From the NCBI RefSeq assembly GCF_016862375.1, contig NZ_BOMV01000026.1, forward strand, positions 120,057-184,056: DNA of 64,000 nucleotides, read 5' to 3'. The notes under the pieces are model-generated. The model did no database searches. It saw nothing but the letters and a program-made list of their open reading frames with translations, and had not been told where the DNA came from. Below, in pieces: positions 8,454 to 17,907 of this stretch (position 1 is the first letter of the stretch; the number at the start of each line of letters is the position of its first letter). This DNA comes from Paractinoplanes rishiriensis. Its GTDB lineage: Bacteria; Actinomycetota; Actinomycetes; Mycobacteriales; Micromonosporaceae. The translations under genes were made by a program, and so were the position numbers.

Positions 8454-9196
8454 TCGGCGCGGTATCTCACCATCAGGTCGATGCCGTCGAGCACTCGGGT
8501 CAGGCCGAAGACGAACTCGGTGTCCGGGTGGTCGGCGACGTCCATCACGCCCGCGTCGATCACCCGGCGCAGCGCCGGGAAGCGGTCGGGCTGCACCAGG
8601 TGGCGCAGCAGGGTGCCGTACTCGGCCATCACCGCGTCGAGGGTGCGCTCGCCGGCCCGGGCCGCCTCGACCATCTGGCCCTCGATCGAGGCCTCGTTGC
8701 GCACAAAACCGCTGAGCAGCAGAATCACCGACAGCTTCTCGCCCTCGCCCAGCCGGGTGCCGGTGAGCGCGGTCAGGCCCACCTCGACCCAGGCCAGCTG
8801 ACGCGGGGTGGCCGGCGGGCCGGGGATCGGCGCCTGCAGGAACCAGCGGTGCTCCCGGTACATCGCGAACAGCGCGAACGCCCAGCGTTCCAGCGCGGCC
8901 CGCCAGGTCTCCCCGTCGGCGATCGGCTCCGGCGGGTGGCCCGCGACGGACTCCAGCATCAGGACGGTGAGCTCCTCCTTGTTGGCCACGTGGCGGTAGA
9001 GCGCCATGGCCGAGGTGGACAGCTCGCCGGCCACCCGGTTCATCGAGACCGCGCCGAAGCCCTCGGCGGCCGCGATCCGCACCGCGGCCTCGACGATCCG
9101 CTCGGTGGTGAGCGTCGGGCGCGGGCCCTTGCTGGGCCGCTCCCGCAGACCCCAGGCCGTCTGCAGGACGCTGGGCACGGCGGTGGTGTCGCGCAT
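8444..9196 (-). CDS. TetR/AcrR-family transcriptional regulator
   Basis: 250 residues. The N-terminal HTH is in LTTERIVEAAVRIAAAEGFGAVSMNRVAGELSTS split by the turn, followed by the hallmark ALYRHVANKEEL. The C-terminal half (about 95-245) is the ligand-binding/dimer region typical of TetR regulators of drug exporters. ATG 9196 has GAGGAG upstream. It is divergent from a 14-TMS MFS exporter, with palindromic sites between them at 9231-9270, so it most likely represses the exporter and itself; the inducer is unknown. Confidence 0.9.
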   Translation of the reverse strand: MRDTTAVPSVLQTAWGLRERPSKGPRPTLTTERIVEAAVRIAAAEGFGAVSMNRVAGELSTSAMALYRHVANKEELTVLMLESVAGHPPEPIADGETWRAALERWAFALFAMYREHRWFLQAPIPGPPATPRQLAWVEVGLTALTGTRLGEGEKLSVILLLSGFVRNEASIEGQMVEAARAGERTLDAVMAEYGTLLRHLVQPDRFPALRRVIDAGVMDVADHPDTEFVFGLTRVLDGIDLMVRYRADQG

Positions 9197-9230
9197 TCAT
9201 CTCCTCACGGGGTTGACCTCCATCCTATTA

Positions 9231-9270
9231 CTGCGTATACCTTAAACAGTATCGCGTATGGCATACGCAG
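9231..9270. promoter_or_regulatory. TetR operator region between tetR and MFS genes
   Basis: CTGCGTATACC (9231-9241) and GGCATACGCAG (9260-9270) form an 11-base inverted repeat with one mismatch. Inside it, GCGTATG-G-CATACGC (9254-9268) is a perfect 15-bp palindrome. The site is 13 bp before the MFS start and 35 bp from the TetR start, the usual place for a shared operator. Confidence 0.75.
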
Positions 9271-9282
9271 AAGGAGGCTTGG

Positions 9283-10812
9283 ATGCGAGCGGGGCGTCGT
9301 GAATGGGTGGCTTTGGGCGTACTCATCTTGCCGTTGCTCTTGGTTTCGATGGACGTGTCGGTGCTCTACTTCACCGTCCCCTTCATCAGCCAGGACCTGG
9401 CGCCGACCAGCACGGAGCAGTTGTGGATCCTGGACATCTACGGCTTCGTACTGGCCGGCTTCCTGATCACCATGGGCGCGCTGGGTGACCGGATCGGCCG
9501 GCGCCGGCTGCTGCTGATCGGGGCGTTCGGGTTCGGCGTGGCGTCGGCTTTTGCGGCGTACGCGTCCAGCGCGCCGATGCTGATCGGGGCCCGCGCGCTG
9601 CTCGGCGTCGCCGGGGCCACCCTGATGCCGTCCACGCTCGCGCTGATCCGCAACATGTTCCACGACGACAAGCAGCGCAGCACCGCCGTGGCGATCTGGA
9701 CCGCGGCGATGACCTCCGGCGTGGCGCTCGGCTCGGTCCTGAGCGGCGTCCTGGTCGAGCACTTCTGGTGGGGCTCGGTCTTCCTGATCAACATCCCGGC
9801 CATGGTGCTGCTGCTGGTGCTGGCGCCGTTCCTGCTGCCGGAGTACCGCAACATGGCGGCCGGCCGGTTCGACCTGGGCAGCGGGGTGCTGTCGATCGCC
9901 GCGGTGCTGCCGATGATCTGGGGCATCAAGGAGATCGCGGCGCACGGGTTCGGGCCGTACCGGGCCGGGGCGATCGTGGCGGGCCTGGCGCTCGCGGTGG
10001 TGTTCGTCCAGCGGCAGCGGCGCCGCCCGTTCCCGATGCTCGATCTCGCGGTGCTGCGCCGGCCCGCGTTCGCCGGCTCGGTGCTGGTCAGCCTGCTGGC
10101 GACGTTCGCGATCGTCGGGTTCGCCATGTACACCACCCAGTTCCTGCAACTGGTGCTGGGGATGAGTCCGCTGGAGGGCGCGCTGTGGAGCCTGGCGCCG
10201 ACGGTGGCGGTCGGCGGGGCGGCGCCGCTCGCGGTGCGGCTGGTGCAGGCCGGGGTGGACCGGGCGCTGGTCATCGGGGGCGGGTTCGGGCTGGCCGCCG
10301 TGGGCTTCCTGGTGCTGAGCCTGCTGCGCCCGGACTCCGGGCTGTGGGTGCTGCTGACCGGCGCGGGTATCTATGCGGCCGGGCTGGTGGTGGTCATGTC
10401 GATCGCGACCGAACTGGTGGTGGGCACGGTGCCGCCGGAGCGGGCCGGTTCGTCGTCGGCGCTGGTGGAGACGTCGTCGGAGTTCGGCGGGGCGCTGGGG
10501 ATCGCGGTGCTGGGCAGCATCGGGACGGCGGTGTTCCGGGCGCGGCTGGACGGGGTGGCGCCGGACGCGGCCCGGGAGACGCTGAGCGGCGCGCTGGTCG
10601 CGGCGGGGCAGATGCCCGGTGCGGCGGGTGCGGAGCTGGTGGCGGCGGCCCGGTCGGCGTTCGTGGCCGGGCTGGACGTGGTGGCCTGGGCCGGGGTGGG
10701 CCTGATGGTGGTGGCGGCGGTCATCGCGGTGACGCTGCTGCGCGGTATCAGTCTCCCGAAGCCGGACGAGGCGCCGGCGCCGGTCGGGGTGGAGGAGCAG
10801 GGCGCGCGCTGA
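9283..10812 (+). CDS. MFS multidrug exporter, DHA2-like (14 TMS)
   Basis: Proton-coupled efflux of drugs or other small toxic molecules across the cytoplasmic membrane. 509 residues, the normal size for the 14-helix DHA2/EmrB-SmvA group. TM1 has LVSMDVSVLYFTVPF, and motif A is GALGDRIGRRR after TM2. ATG 9283 has AAGGAGG at good spacing. The final 30 residues are a soluble tail rich in Pro and Ala. Paired with the divergent TetR; substrate unknown. Confidence 0.92.
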   Translation: MRAGRREWVALGVLILPLLLVSMDVSVLYFTVPFISQDLAPTSTEQLWILDIYGFVLAGFLITMGALGDRIGRRRLLLIGAFGFGVASAFAAYASSAPMLIGARALLGVAGATLMPSTLALIRNMFHDDKQRSTAVAIWTAAMTSGVALGSVLSGVLVEHFWWGSVFLINIPAMVLLLVLAPFLLPEYRNMAAGRFDLGSGVLSIAAVLPMIWGIKEIAAHGFGPYRAGAIVAGLALAVVFVQRQRRRPFPMLDLAVLRRPAFAGSVLVSLLATFAIVGFAMYTTQFLQLVLGMSPLEGALWSLAPTVAVGGAAPLAVRLVQAGVDRALVIGGGFGLAAVGFLVLSLLRPDSGLWVLLTGAGIYAAGLVVVMSIATELVVGTVPPERAGSSSALVETSSEFGGALGIAVLGSIGTAVFRARLDGVAPDAARETLSGALVAAGQMPGAAGAELVAAARSAFVAGLDVVAWAGVGLMVVAAVIAVTLLRGISLPKPDEAPAPVGVEEQGAR

Positions 10813-10909
10813 GAGTCGGCCGGGGCCGGTCGGGGCCGGTTCCCGTGGAGGAGGGGGCGTGCGCTGACGGCCGGGGCGGGGCGTGCGCCGGTGGGGCAGG
10901 ATCGGGGCG

Positions 10910-11563
10910 GTGAAGCTGACTCGGGGGCTGTTGGTGACGGTGGCGCTGCTGGCGGGATGCGGTGTGTCGCAGCCGGTGATTACGCAGCCGCGACCGTCCG
11001 TTGTCGACCTGCCGGCGCCGTCGCTGTCGGTCACCGGGACGCCTGGGCCGCCGACCTGCCCGGCGTCGGGGGTTCGGCTGGAACTCGGTGTGGTGGACGC
11101 CGCCATGGGGCTGCGGGCGATGGGGCTCGGCATGGTCAACTGCGGGGGAGCGCCGTACCGGGTCAGCGGGTATCCGGCGGTCCGGGCGCTCGACGAGAAC
11201 CGGGCCGCGCTGGACGTGCGGGTGCTCGACGGGGTCACCGGGATCACCGGTTCGCTGCCCGGCCGGGACGGGCCGCCGGAGGCGTTCGTGCTGCGGCCGG
11301 GCGAGCGGGCTTCGGCGCTGGTGGCCTGGCGCAACAAATACGACGACACCCGCCGGCCGCCGGTCGAGGTGGCCTACCTGTCGGTGGCGCCGCGGGCCGG
11401 CGGGAAAGCGCAGGTCCTCACCCCGGAGGGGCCGCTCGACCTGGGCAGCACCGGGCGGCTCGGGGTGAGCCCGTGGCGTCCGGTGCCGGAGCCGGCCCCG
11501 GCGCGGCCGACCCCACCGTCGACCGCCCCGGCCACTTCGGAGCCACCGCCGCCGCTGCCCTGA
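10910..11563 (+). CDS. DUF4232-type secreted lipoprotein
   Basis: GTG 10910 gives 217 residues with a short lipoprotein signal peptide and lipobox LLAGC, so the protein should be anchored on the outer face of the membrane. The mature part has the actinobacterial DUF4232 pattern: a Cys in PTCPASGVRLELG pairing with the Cys in GMVNCGGAPYRV, then GYPAVRALDENR and FVLRPGERASALVAWRN. The C-terminus is a Pro-rich tail. An in-frame GTG at 10883 would add nine residues in front of the signal peptide and is less likely. Function unknown. Confidence 0.8.
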   Translation: MKLTRGLLVTVALLAGCGVSQPVITQPRPSVVDLPAPSLSVTGTPGPPTCPASGVRLELGVVDAAMGLRAMGLGMVNCGGAPYRVSGYPAVRALDENRAALDVRVLDGVTGITGSLPGRDGPPEAFVLRPGERASALVAWRNKYDDTRRPPVEVAYLSVAPRAGGKAQVLTPEGPLDLGSTGRLGVSPWRPVPEPAPARPTPPSTAPATSEPPPPLP

Positions 11564-11578
11564 GCCCCACCGGCCGCA

Positions 11579-11626
11579 GGGCCTCTGGCGGGCGGGGCCT
11601 CTGGCGGGCGGGGCCTCTGGCGGGCG
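11579..11626 (+). repeat. Tandem repeat, 3 x 16 bp
   Basis: GGGCCTCTGGCGGGCG occurs three times head to tail with no mismatch, followed by a partial fourth copy (GGGCC). It lies between the convergent lipoprotein gene and ArsR-like gene. It could form alternative GC-rich hairpins and help terminate transcription, or simply be a slippage-prone minisatellite. Confidence 0.85.
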
Positions 11627-11642
11627 GGGCCACCGGCCTGGG

Positions 11643-12296
11643 CTACCGGGATTGTCGCTGAAGTCGAACGCAGCAGTAACCGGGGGCCGGGTCGAGCACC
11701 GGCACGTGCGGGTCGCCCACGCCCTCGGTCACGCCGCGCAGCAGGTGCAGGTTGACCCCGCAGACCAGGGCCGTGTACTGCTTGGCGAGCCGGTGGAACG
11801 GGCAGTTGCCCAGCACCAGGTCGCCGTCGTCGGCCGGCCGAGGTTCGTAGCCGGCCTCGGTCAGCGCGGGCAGCAGGCCCTCCGCCTGCTCGCCGACCGC
11901 GCGGCCCGCTGAGTACGCCGTGCGGTTCAGAGTCTCGCGCACGTCGGCACCCGTGTCGATCGCCTCGGTGACGGCCGCCGCGAGCAGCGCGCCCACCACC
12001 TCGTAGTGGCGCTCCGGCACGGACACCGCGATCTCCTCGGCCGCCCGGCGGTAAAGCTTCGCGGGCCGGCCCGCGCCCGGGCCGCCGCGGCCCTCGGGGC
12101 GCCGGAACTCGAACTCCAGCAGGCCCTCGTCGGCCAGCCGGTCCAGGTGGAACGCGGCGACCCGCCGGCTCACCCCGAGCGCCTCGGCGGCCGCGTCCCG
12201 GCCCACCGGCGTGTCGGACCGTGCGACCAGATCGAAAACGGCCCGGCGGACCGGGTCGTCGAGGGCGGCCAGCGCGGGCACCGGGCGGGAGGGCAT
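11643..12296 (-). CDS. ArsR-like winged-helix regulator with C-terminal cysteine cluster
   Basis: 217 residues. N-terminal winged helix about 10-80 (DDPVRRAVFDLVARS, EALGVSRRVAAFHLDRL, wing GRPAKLYRR). The C-terminal half has conserved cysteines: NCPFH, then 13 residues on VCGVNLHLL, and near the end YCC. This spacing recalls SufR-type regulators that bind an Fe-S cluster, so redox or iron sensing is a reasonable inference. It is divergent from a DoxX-like gene, with a palindrome in the intergenic region. The ATG at 12296 is preceded by only a weak ribosome site. Confidence 0.8.
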   Translation of the reverse strand: MPSRPVPALAALDDPVRRAVFDLVARSDTPVGRDAAAEALGVSRRVAAFHLDRLADEGLLEFEFRRPEGRGGPGAGRPAKLYRRAAEEIAVSVPERHYEVVGALLAAAVTEAIDTGADVRETLNRTAYSAGRAVGEQAEGLLPALTEAGYEPRPADDGDLVLGNCPFHRLAKQYTALVCGVNLHLLRGVTEGVGDPHVPVLDPAPGYCCVRLQRQSR

Positions 12297-12322
12297 GCCG
12301 TCGAGTGTAAAACACGTACTTC

Positions 12323-12361
12323 TTGACTTTAGAGTTCGACCGGTCCTAGTTTCTAAGAAAC
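12323..12361 (+). promoter_or_regulatory. Promoter with overlapping palindrome upstream of DoxX-like gene
   Basis: TTGACT (12323-12328) and TAGTTT (12347-12352), 18 bp apart, form a sigma-70-like promoter reading to the right. GTTTCT-A-AGAAAC at 12349-12361 is a perfect 13-bp palindrome overlapping the -10, a suitable operator for the divergent ArsR-like regulator. Confidence 0.6.
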
Positions 12362-12393
12362 GCGCAAACGTCTTTTAGAAGGGAGGGCGTGGC

Positions 12394-12795
12394 ATGGCCA
12401 TGCGAACCTCCGCTCGGGTCACCAGCCCGGCGGATCAGGCGTACCTGCTGCTGCGGACGGTCTTCACGGTGGCGCCGATCGTGTTCGGGCTGGACAAGTT
12501 CACCAACCTGCTGACCGACTGGCCGGGATACCTGGCGCCGTTCGTGGACCGGCTGGTGCCCGGCACCGCGCAGCAGGCCATGTACGCAGTTGGCGTCATC
12601 GAGATCCTGGCCGGCATCCTGGTCGCGGTCCGGCCCCGGTGGGGTGGGCTGGTGGTGGCCGCCTGGCTGGCCGGGATCATCGTGAACCTGCTGATCCTCG
12701 GCAATTACTACGACGTCGCGCTGCGTGACTTCGGACTGATGGTCGCGGCGCTCGCGCTGAGCCGGCTGGCCGTCCGGCAGGACTCCAGGGCGTGA
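12394..12795 (+). CDS. DoxX-like small membrane protein
   Basis: 133 residues with four hydrophobic helices (LLLRTVFTVAPIVFGLDKF, AMYAVGVIEILAGILVAV, LVVAAWLAGIIVNLLIL, FGLMVAALALSRLAV). The GLDKF at the end of helix 1 and the overall layout fit the DoxX/DoxD-like family, some members of which support thiol or redox homeostasis. The ATG has GGGAGGG upstream. It is likely controlled by the divergent Cys-rich ArsR-like regulator, which agrees with a redox role (inference). Confidence 0.75.
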   Translation: MAMRTSARVTSPADQAYLLLRTVFTVAPIVFGLDKFTNLLTDWPGYLAPFVDRLVPGTAQQAMYAVGVIEILAGILVAVRPRWGGLVVAAWLAGIIVNLLILGNYYDVALRDFGLMVAALALSRLAVRQDSRA

Positions 12796-12837
12796 CGGGG
12801 CGCCGGGCGCCGGTCTTGGAAAGGGCGGCGCCCGGCG

Positions 12838-12853
12838 TTCAGCGCGCATTCAG
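12838..12853 (+). promoter_or_regulatory. TTCAG direct-repeat pair upstream of response regulator
   Basis: TTCAG at 12838 and 12849 are spaced 11 bp, one DNA turn, as OmpR/PhoB-family dimers require. The same element recurs three times at 14885-14910 before the PepSY gene. Autoregulation is inferred. Confidence 0.55.
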
Positions 12854-12877
12854 GCGCGGTGCGCGAGGATGGCACCC

Positions 12878-13547
12878 ATGCGGGTGCTGGTGGTGGACGA
12901 CGAGAAGCGCCTGGCCCAGACCCTGCGCGTCGGGCTGGAGGCCGAGGGGTTCGCGGTCGATGTTGCCCATGACGGCACAGACGGCTTGTGGCTCGCGCGG
13001 GAGAACGCGTACGAAGTCATTGTCCTTGATCTGATGTTGCCGGGGATCAACGGTTACCAGGTGTGCGCCACGCTGCGGGCCGAGAAGGACTGGACGCCGA
13101 TCCTGATGCTGACCGCGAAGGACGGCGAGTGGGACCAGGTCGAGGGGCTGGACACCGGTGCCGACGACTACCTGACCAAGCCGTACTCCTTCCCGGTGCT
13201 GGTGGCGCGCCTGCGGGCGGTGGCCCGGCGCGGCGCGCGCGAGCGTCCCACCCAGATCGAAGCCGGTGACCTGCGGCTCGATCCGGCGGCGCGGCGGGTG
13301 TGGCGCGGCGACACCGAGATCGAGCTGACCGCGCGGGAGTTCTCGTTGCTTGCGTTCCTGGCCCGGCACCCCGGCGACGTGGTCTCCAAGCGGCAGATCC
13401 TGGACGCGGTGTGGGACGTCGACTTCGAGGGCGACCCGAACATCGTCGAGGTCTACATCCGGCACCTGCGCAACAAGATCGACCGTCCGTTCGGGCGGGA
13501 GGCGATCCAGACCCTGCGCGGCGCGGGCTACCGGCTGGCCGGCAACG

Positions 13548-13555
<8 letters not shown>
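12878..13555 (+). CDS. OmpR/PhoB-family response regulator
   Basis: Transcription factor activated by phosphorylation from the kinase encoded next. ATG 12878 is chosen over ATG 12869 because the receiver then begins canonically (MRVLVVDDEKRL) with GAGGA 8 bases before it; 225 residues. Receiver: acidic Asp7/Asp8, phospho-acceptor Asp51 (VLDLMLP), conserved Lys in LTKPYSF. The winged-helix effector is about 130-225 (LTAREFSLLAFLARHPGDVV, VEVYIRHLRNKID). The last 8 bp overlap the kinase gene. Confidence 0.93.
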
Positions 13556-14903
<1,348 letters not shown>

Positions 14904-14964
14904 GGTTCAGGGAGCCCGGCGCAAGCTGCGTGCAGAACTTGACCGGACGAGAAAGGCCACAGCC

Positions 14965-15468
14965 ATGAAGAAGCGCATCGTCATCCCCACCGTCGCGGCC
15001 GTCGCGGCTCTCGGCATCGGCGGCGGTGTGTGGGCCACCGCCGCGAACGCCAGCGACGTCACCGGCGCCGACCGCGACCGGGTGGCGAGCGCCGCCACCC
15101 AGGCCGTCGGCGGCGGCGAGGCCGTCGAGGTGGAGACCAGCGACGACCAGGGTGAGGCGTACGAGGTGGAGGTCCGCAAGCCGGACGGCACCGAGGTCGA
15201 CGTGGCCCTGGACAAGGACCTGAAGGTGCTGAGCCAGGCCGCGGACGCCCCGGACGGCACCGACGCCGACGACCGGGCTCTCACCGACGCCGAGCGCACC
15301 TCCGCCGAGCAGGCCGCGATCGCCGCGGTCGGCGCCGGGAGCACGGTCGCCGACGTCGAGGCGGACGGCGACGGCTTCGAGGTCGAGGTCGTCGGCGCCG
15401 ACAAGAAGGAGTGGGACGTCGACCTGGACGCCGGCTTCAAGGTCCTGAGCAAGACCGAGGACAACTGA
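14965..15468 (+). CDS. Secreted protein with two PepSY domains
   Basis: 167 residues. Signal peptide or N-terminal anchor about 1-29 (KKRIVIPTVAAVAALGIGGG ending ANA), then two PepSY-type repeats about 35-85 and 105-165, each with the alpha/beta pattern AAIAAVGAGSTVADVEAD followed by FEVEV and WDVDL-like strands. Strongly acidic, with no Cys. PepSY proteins commonly sit beside OmpR-type systems and modulate extracytoplasmic proteases or the sensor. The upstream TTCAG repeats suggest direct control by the adjacent system. Confidence 0.82.
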   Translation: MKKRIVIPTVAAVAALGIGGGVWATAANASDVTGADRDRVASAATQAVGGGEAVEVETSDDQGEAYEVEVRKPDGTEVDVALDKDLKVLSQAADAPDGTDADDRALTDAERTSAEQAAIAAVGAGSTVADVEADGDGFEVEVVGADKKEWDVDLDAGFKVLSKTEDN

Positions 15469-15473
15469 GCTAT

Positions 15474-15521
15474 CCTCCCCAGTAACACGGTGTATCTGGA
15501 AACACCGTGTTACTGGGGAGG
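15474..15521. promoter_or_regulatory. 20-bp inverted repeat: TetR operator and likely terminator
   Basis: Perfect 20-base arms (15474-15493 and 15502-15521) flank ATCTGGAA. Each arm contains a smaller palindrome, ACACGGTGT or ACACCGTGT. It ends 5 bp before the TetR start, fitting an autoregulatory operator; as RNA it would also form a strong hairpin just after the PepSY stop. Confidence 0.75.
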
Positions 15522-15526
15522 GTGCT

Positions 15527-16099
15527 GTGCGGCTGACTCGGCTTCAGGCTCAGGAGCGGACGCATGAGCGGCTGCTGGACGCAGGCCGCGAGATCTTTCT
15601 GCGGCGGGGCTTCCTCGCGGCGACGGTCGAGGAGGTCGCGGCCGAGGCGGGCTACACGCGCGGCGCGGTCTACAAACACTTCGGCGGCAAGGAAGGGCTC
15701 TGGCACGCCCTCGTGCAGCAGTGGAGCGAGACGTTGGCCGACGGGCTGCGGCAGGCGCTGGACGGCGTCCACACCCGGGCCGAGTTGATCGCGACGCTGA
15801 CCCCTGACCCCGGGCCGGGCCGCTGGGCTCTGGTCTCCGCCGAGGCCACCGCGGCGTTGGCCGGGCGACCCGAGCATGCGGCCCGGGTTGCCGACGTGCA
15901 GGCCCGCTTCGACGGCGAGATGGCGACGCTGCTGACCGCGTGCTGCGAACGCCTCGGCGTGCGGCCCGCGATGCCGATTCCGGTGCTGGTGGCGGCGTGG
16001 GGTGCACTCGGCGGCGGACTCGCCCTGCGCCGCGCGGTCGACGGCAGCACCGATGTCACCGCGATCGCGGCGGCCGCACTCGGGACGTTCCTGCGATGA
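15527..16099 (+). CDS. TetR-family transcriptional regulator
   Basis: 190 residues from GTG 15527, with GGGGAGGG at the ribosome site. HTH about 12-58: ERLLDAGREIFLRRGF, TVEEVAAEAGYTRGAVYKHFGGKEGL. The remaining helical domain (about 65-190) should bind an unknown ligand; it includes a pair of Cys in LLTACCERLG. The operator at 15474-15521 suggests self-repression. It is followed by an ATGA-overlapping small reading frame and then a cis-prenyl transferase gene, its likely targets. Confidence 0.9.
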   Translation: MRLTRLQAQERTHERLLDAGREIFLRRGFLAATVEEVAAEAGYTRGAVYKHFGGKEGLWHALVQQWSETLADGLRQALDGVHTRAELIATLTPDPGPGRWALVSAEATAALAGRPEHAARVADVQARFDGEMATLLTACCERLGVRPAMPIPVLVAAWGALGGGLALRRAVDGSTDVTAIAAAALGTFLR

Positions 16100-16434
16100 G
16101 CCTGCTGAGGTGGCTGCGCGCCCTGGGCGGCGCGTTCTCGCATGCCGACCTGGGGCCGTTCGCGGGCGCGCCGCGCAACCCCGACCTGCGGATCGGCGAC
16201 GAGAAGAGCTACTCCACGATCCACTACGCCACCGTGTGGAGGGGTCGTGCAGATCTGGTGCAGACCGGGCCGGAGCGGCCGTCACCGGGGTTGGATGTCG
16301 GCCATGGTGACGTCCTGGATGTACCGGATCTACGCCCGGCGCCTGCGCAGCCGCCTGGCCGGCGCCGCCCTGCCGAGGCACGTCGCGATGGTGATGGACG
16401 GCAACCGCCGGTGGGCCCGGCAGATGGGCTTTGA
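16096..16434 (+). CDS. Possible small gene or gene remnant overlapping the TetR stop
   Basis: ATG 16096 overlaps the TetR TGA as ATGA. The first 48 codons have G or C at nearly every third position, as real genes here do, and encode MSLLRWLRALGGAFSHADLG and onward to HYATVWRG. After about 16240 codon use degrades and the frame becomes a shadow of the prenyl transferase gene before stopping at 16434. I do not recognise the product. A short gene damaged by a frameshift near 16240 is as likely as an intact one. Confidence 0.3.
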   Translation: MSLLRWLRALGGAFSHADLGPFAGAPRNPDLRIGDEKSYSTIHYATVWRGRADLVQTGPERPSPGLDVGHGDVLDVPDLRPAPAQPPGRRRPAEARRDGDGRQPPVGPADGL

Positions 16435-17077
16435 CGACCCGGCGGTAGGGCACCGCTACGGCGCCGAGCATCTCGACGAGGTGCTCGGCTGGTGCGCGGA
16501 GCTCGGCATCCACCACGTGACGGTCTTCGTCGCCTCGGTCGACAACATGCGCAAGCGGGACACCGCCGAGGTCGGCCACCTGATGCGGATGATCGAACAG
16601 GTGGTCGCCGAGCGGCTGGCACAACCCGAAAGCCTCTGGCGGGTACGCGTGGCCGGCCAGCTCGACGTGCTGCCGGACAGCACCCGCCACGCCCTCAAGA
16701 CGGCCGAGGAAGCGACCCGGGACCGCGGCGCCCCGTTCCACCTGACCGTAGCGATCGGCTACGACGGCCGGGCCGAGATCGTGGCGGCCATCCGGTCGCT
16801 GCTGGCCGACGAGGAGCGGGCCGGCCGCAGCGTCGCCGAGGTGGCCGAGGAACTGACCGCGGAGCGGATCGCGGCCCGCCTCTGGACGCACGGCCAGCCC
16901 GACCCGGACCTGGTGATCCGGACCAGCGGCGAGCACCGGATGTCCGGCTTCCTGCTGTGGCAGGCCGCCTACTCCGAGCTGTACTTCTGCGACGTCTACT
17001 GGCCCGGATTCCGCAAGGTCGACTTCCTGCGGGCGCTGCGCTCCTACGCGGCGCGGCACCGCCGGTTCGGCCGCTGA
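16304..17077 (+). CDS. Short-chain Z-isoprenyl diphosphate synthase (UppS family)
   Basis: Condenses isopentenyl diphosphate onto an allylic diphosphate to give cis-polyprenyl products used as lipid carriers. 257 residues from ATG 16304; ATG 16295, GTG 16247 and ATG 16319 are alternatives. The catalytic Asp and P-loop-like region is VMDGNRRWARQMG, and the C-terminal signature is DLVIRTSGEHRMSGFLLWQ followed by AYSELYF. The ending (FRKVDFLRALRSYAARHRRFGR, split here) and the YRIYARRL start resemble Mycobacterium tuberculosis Rv1086, a Z,E-farnesyl diphosphate synthase, more than long-chain UppS. Confidence 0.9.
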   Translation: MVTSWMYRIYARRLRSRLAGAALPRHVAMVMDGNRRWARQMGFDDPAVGHRYGAEHLDEVLGWCAELGIHHVTVFVASVDNMRKRDTAEVGHLMRMIEQVVAERLAQPESLWRVRVAGQLDVLPDSTRHALKTAEEATRDRGAPFHLTVAIGYDGRAEIVAAIRSLLADEERAGRSVAEVAEELTAERIAARLWTHGQPDPDLVIRTSGEHRMSGFLLWQAAYSELYFCDVYWPGFRKVDFLRALRSYAARHRRFGR

Positions 17078-17215
17078 AGAGCTTCCGGGTTCGAGGTCCG
17101 CGCACCCGCCCAGCGCCGCGCAGCGGCGAGATCTTGACGCCGACACCACCCGAGACGGTCGCCCGGATCGAGGAAGGATCCGCTCAGGACGGCTGCCACG
17201 ATGCGGCACTCGGAA

Positions 17216-17902
17216 CTAGTCGACCGGGCGGCGGCGCCGTTCGATGTCGCGGTGGACGTCCGGGTCCCACTTCGAGGCGTCCCAGTCGTCGGCCTGGATC
17301 AGAGTCTGCGGCCGGGCGGCCAGGGTGGGCAGGCCGGTCACCTCCCGGACCCGGCGGCCGGCGGCAACCACGCCGGCGATCAGGAGCAGGAGGCCGCCGA
17401 TCCGCAGCGCCGCCTCGGTGAGTACCGACGGGACGAGTCCGGGCACCGCGCCCGGGAGGACGTAGGAGAGGCCGGTCAGCAGGACGAAGGCCGCCACCCC
17501 GCCGTAGCCGGCCGGGCCGGGCCCGCCGCCGGCCAGCCGGTGGGCGCTGATCACCCAGGTCACCGTGGAAATCAGCAGGACTAGCAGGCAGATCAGGCCG
17601 ATGAAGCCGGCCACCAGCCCGACTATCACGACGGTCGCCTGGGTGCTGAGCTCGGCCGGGTCGGCGGCACCGCTGCGGATCGCGGTGTAGCCGGCCAGAC
17701 CGAGGGCGGTGCCGGCGGCGACCAGGACCGCGTAGACCGCGCCGGACCGGATCACCCGGCTGCTGGACTGGGCGAAGACCTGGGCGGCCGGCGCGGCCAG
17801 TGCGAACGTCTGGGCAGCGGGGCTGGTGCCGGCGCCGTTCGTCCGGCAGAAGTGGCCCTGACCGGGCCGGTCCAGCGGCGTGCCGCAGATGTCGCATCGC
17901 AT
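17216..17902 (-). CDS. Membrane protein with N-terminal zinc ribbon
   Basis: 228 residues from ATG 17902. The N-terminus MRCDICGTPLDRPGQGHFC has a CxxC plus a second HFC ligand group, a small metal-binding ribbon. At least four membrane segments follow (VIRSGAVYAVLVAAGTALGLAGY, ATVVIVGLVAGFIGLICLLVLL, VAAFVLLTGLSYVLPGAV, IGGLLLLIAGVVAAG), then a polar tail ending WDPDVHRDIERRRR. It starts 5 bp after the sedolisin stop with no clear Shine-Dalgarno, so it is probably translated by coupling as the third gene of that operon. Function unknown. Confidence 0.72.
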   Translation of the reverse strand: MRCDICGTPLDRPGQGHFCRTNGAGTSPAAQTFALAAPAAQVFAQSSSRVIRSGAVYAVLVAAGTALGLAGYTAIRSGAADPAELSTQATVVIVGLVAGFIGLICLLVLLISTVTWVISAHRLAGGGPGPAGYGGVAAFVLLTGLSYVLPGAVPGLVPSVLTEAALRIGGLLLLIAGVVAAGRRVREVTGLPTLAARPQTLIQADDWDASKWDPDVHRDIERRRRPVD

Positions 17903-17907
17903 GGCGT

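Noticed and set aside
17090..17110. GGGTTCGAGGTCC, similar to a tRNA T-arm
   Set aside because: No matching acceptor, D or anticodon arms around it; it follows directly on the prenyl transferase gene.
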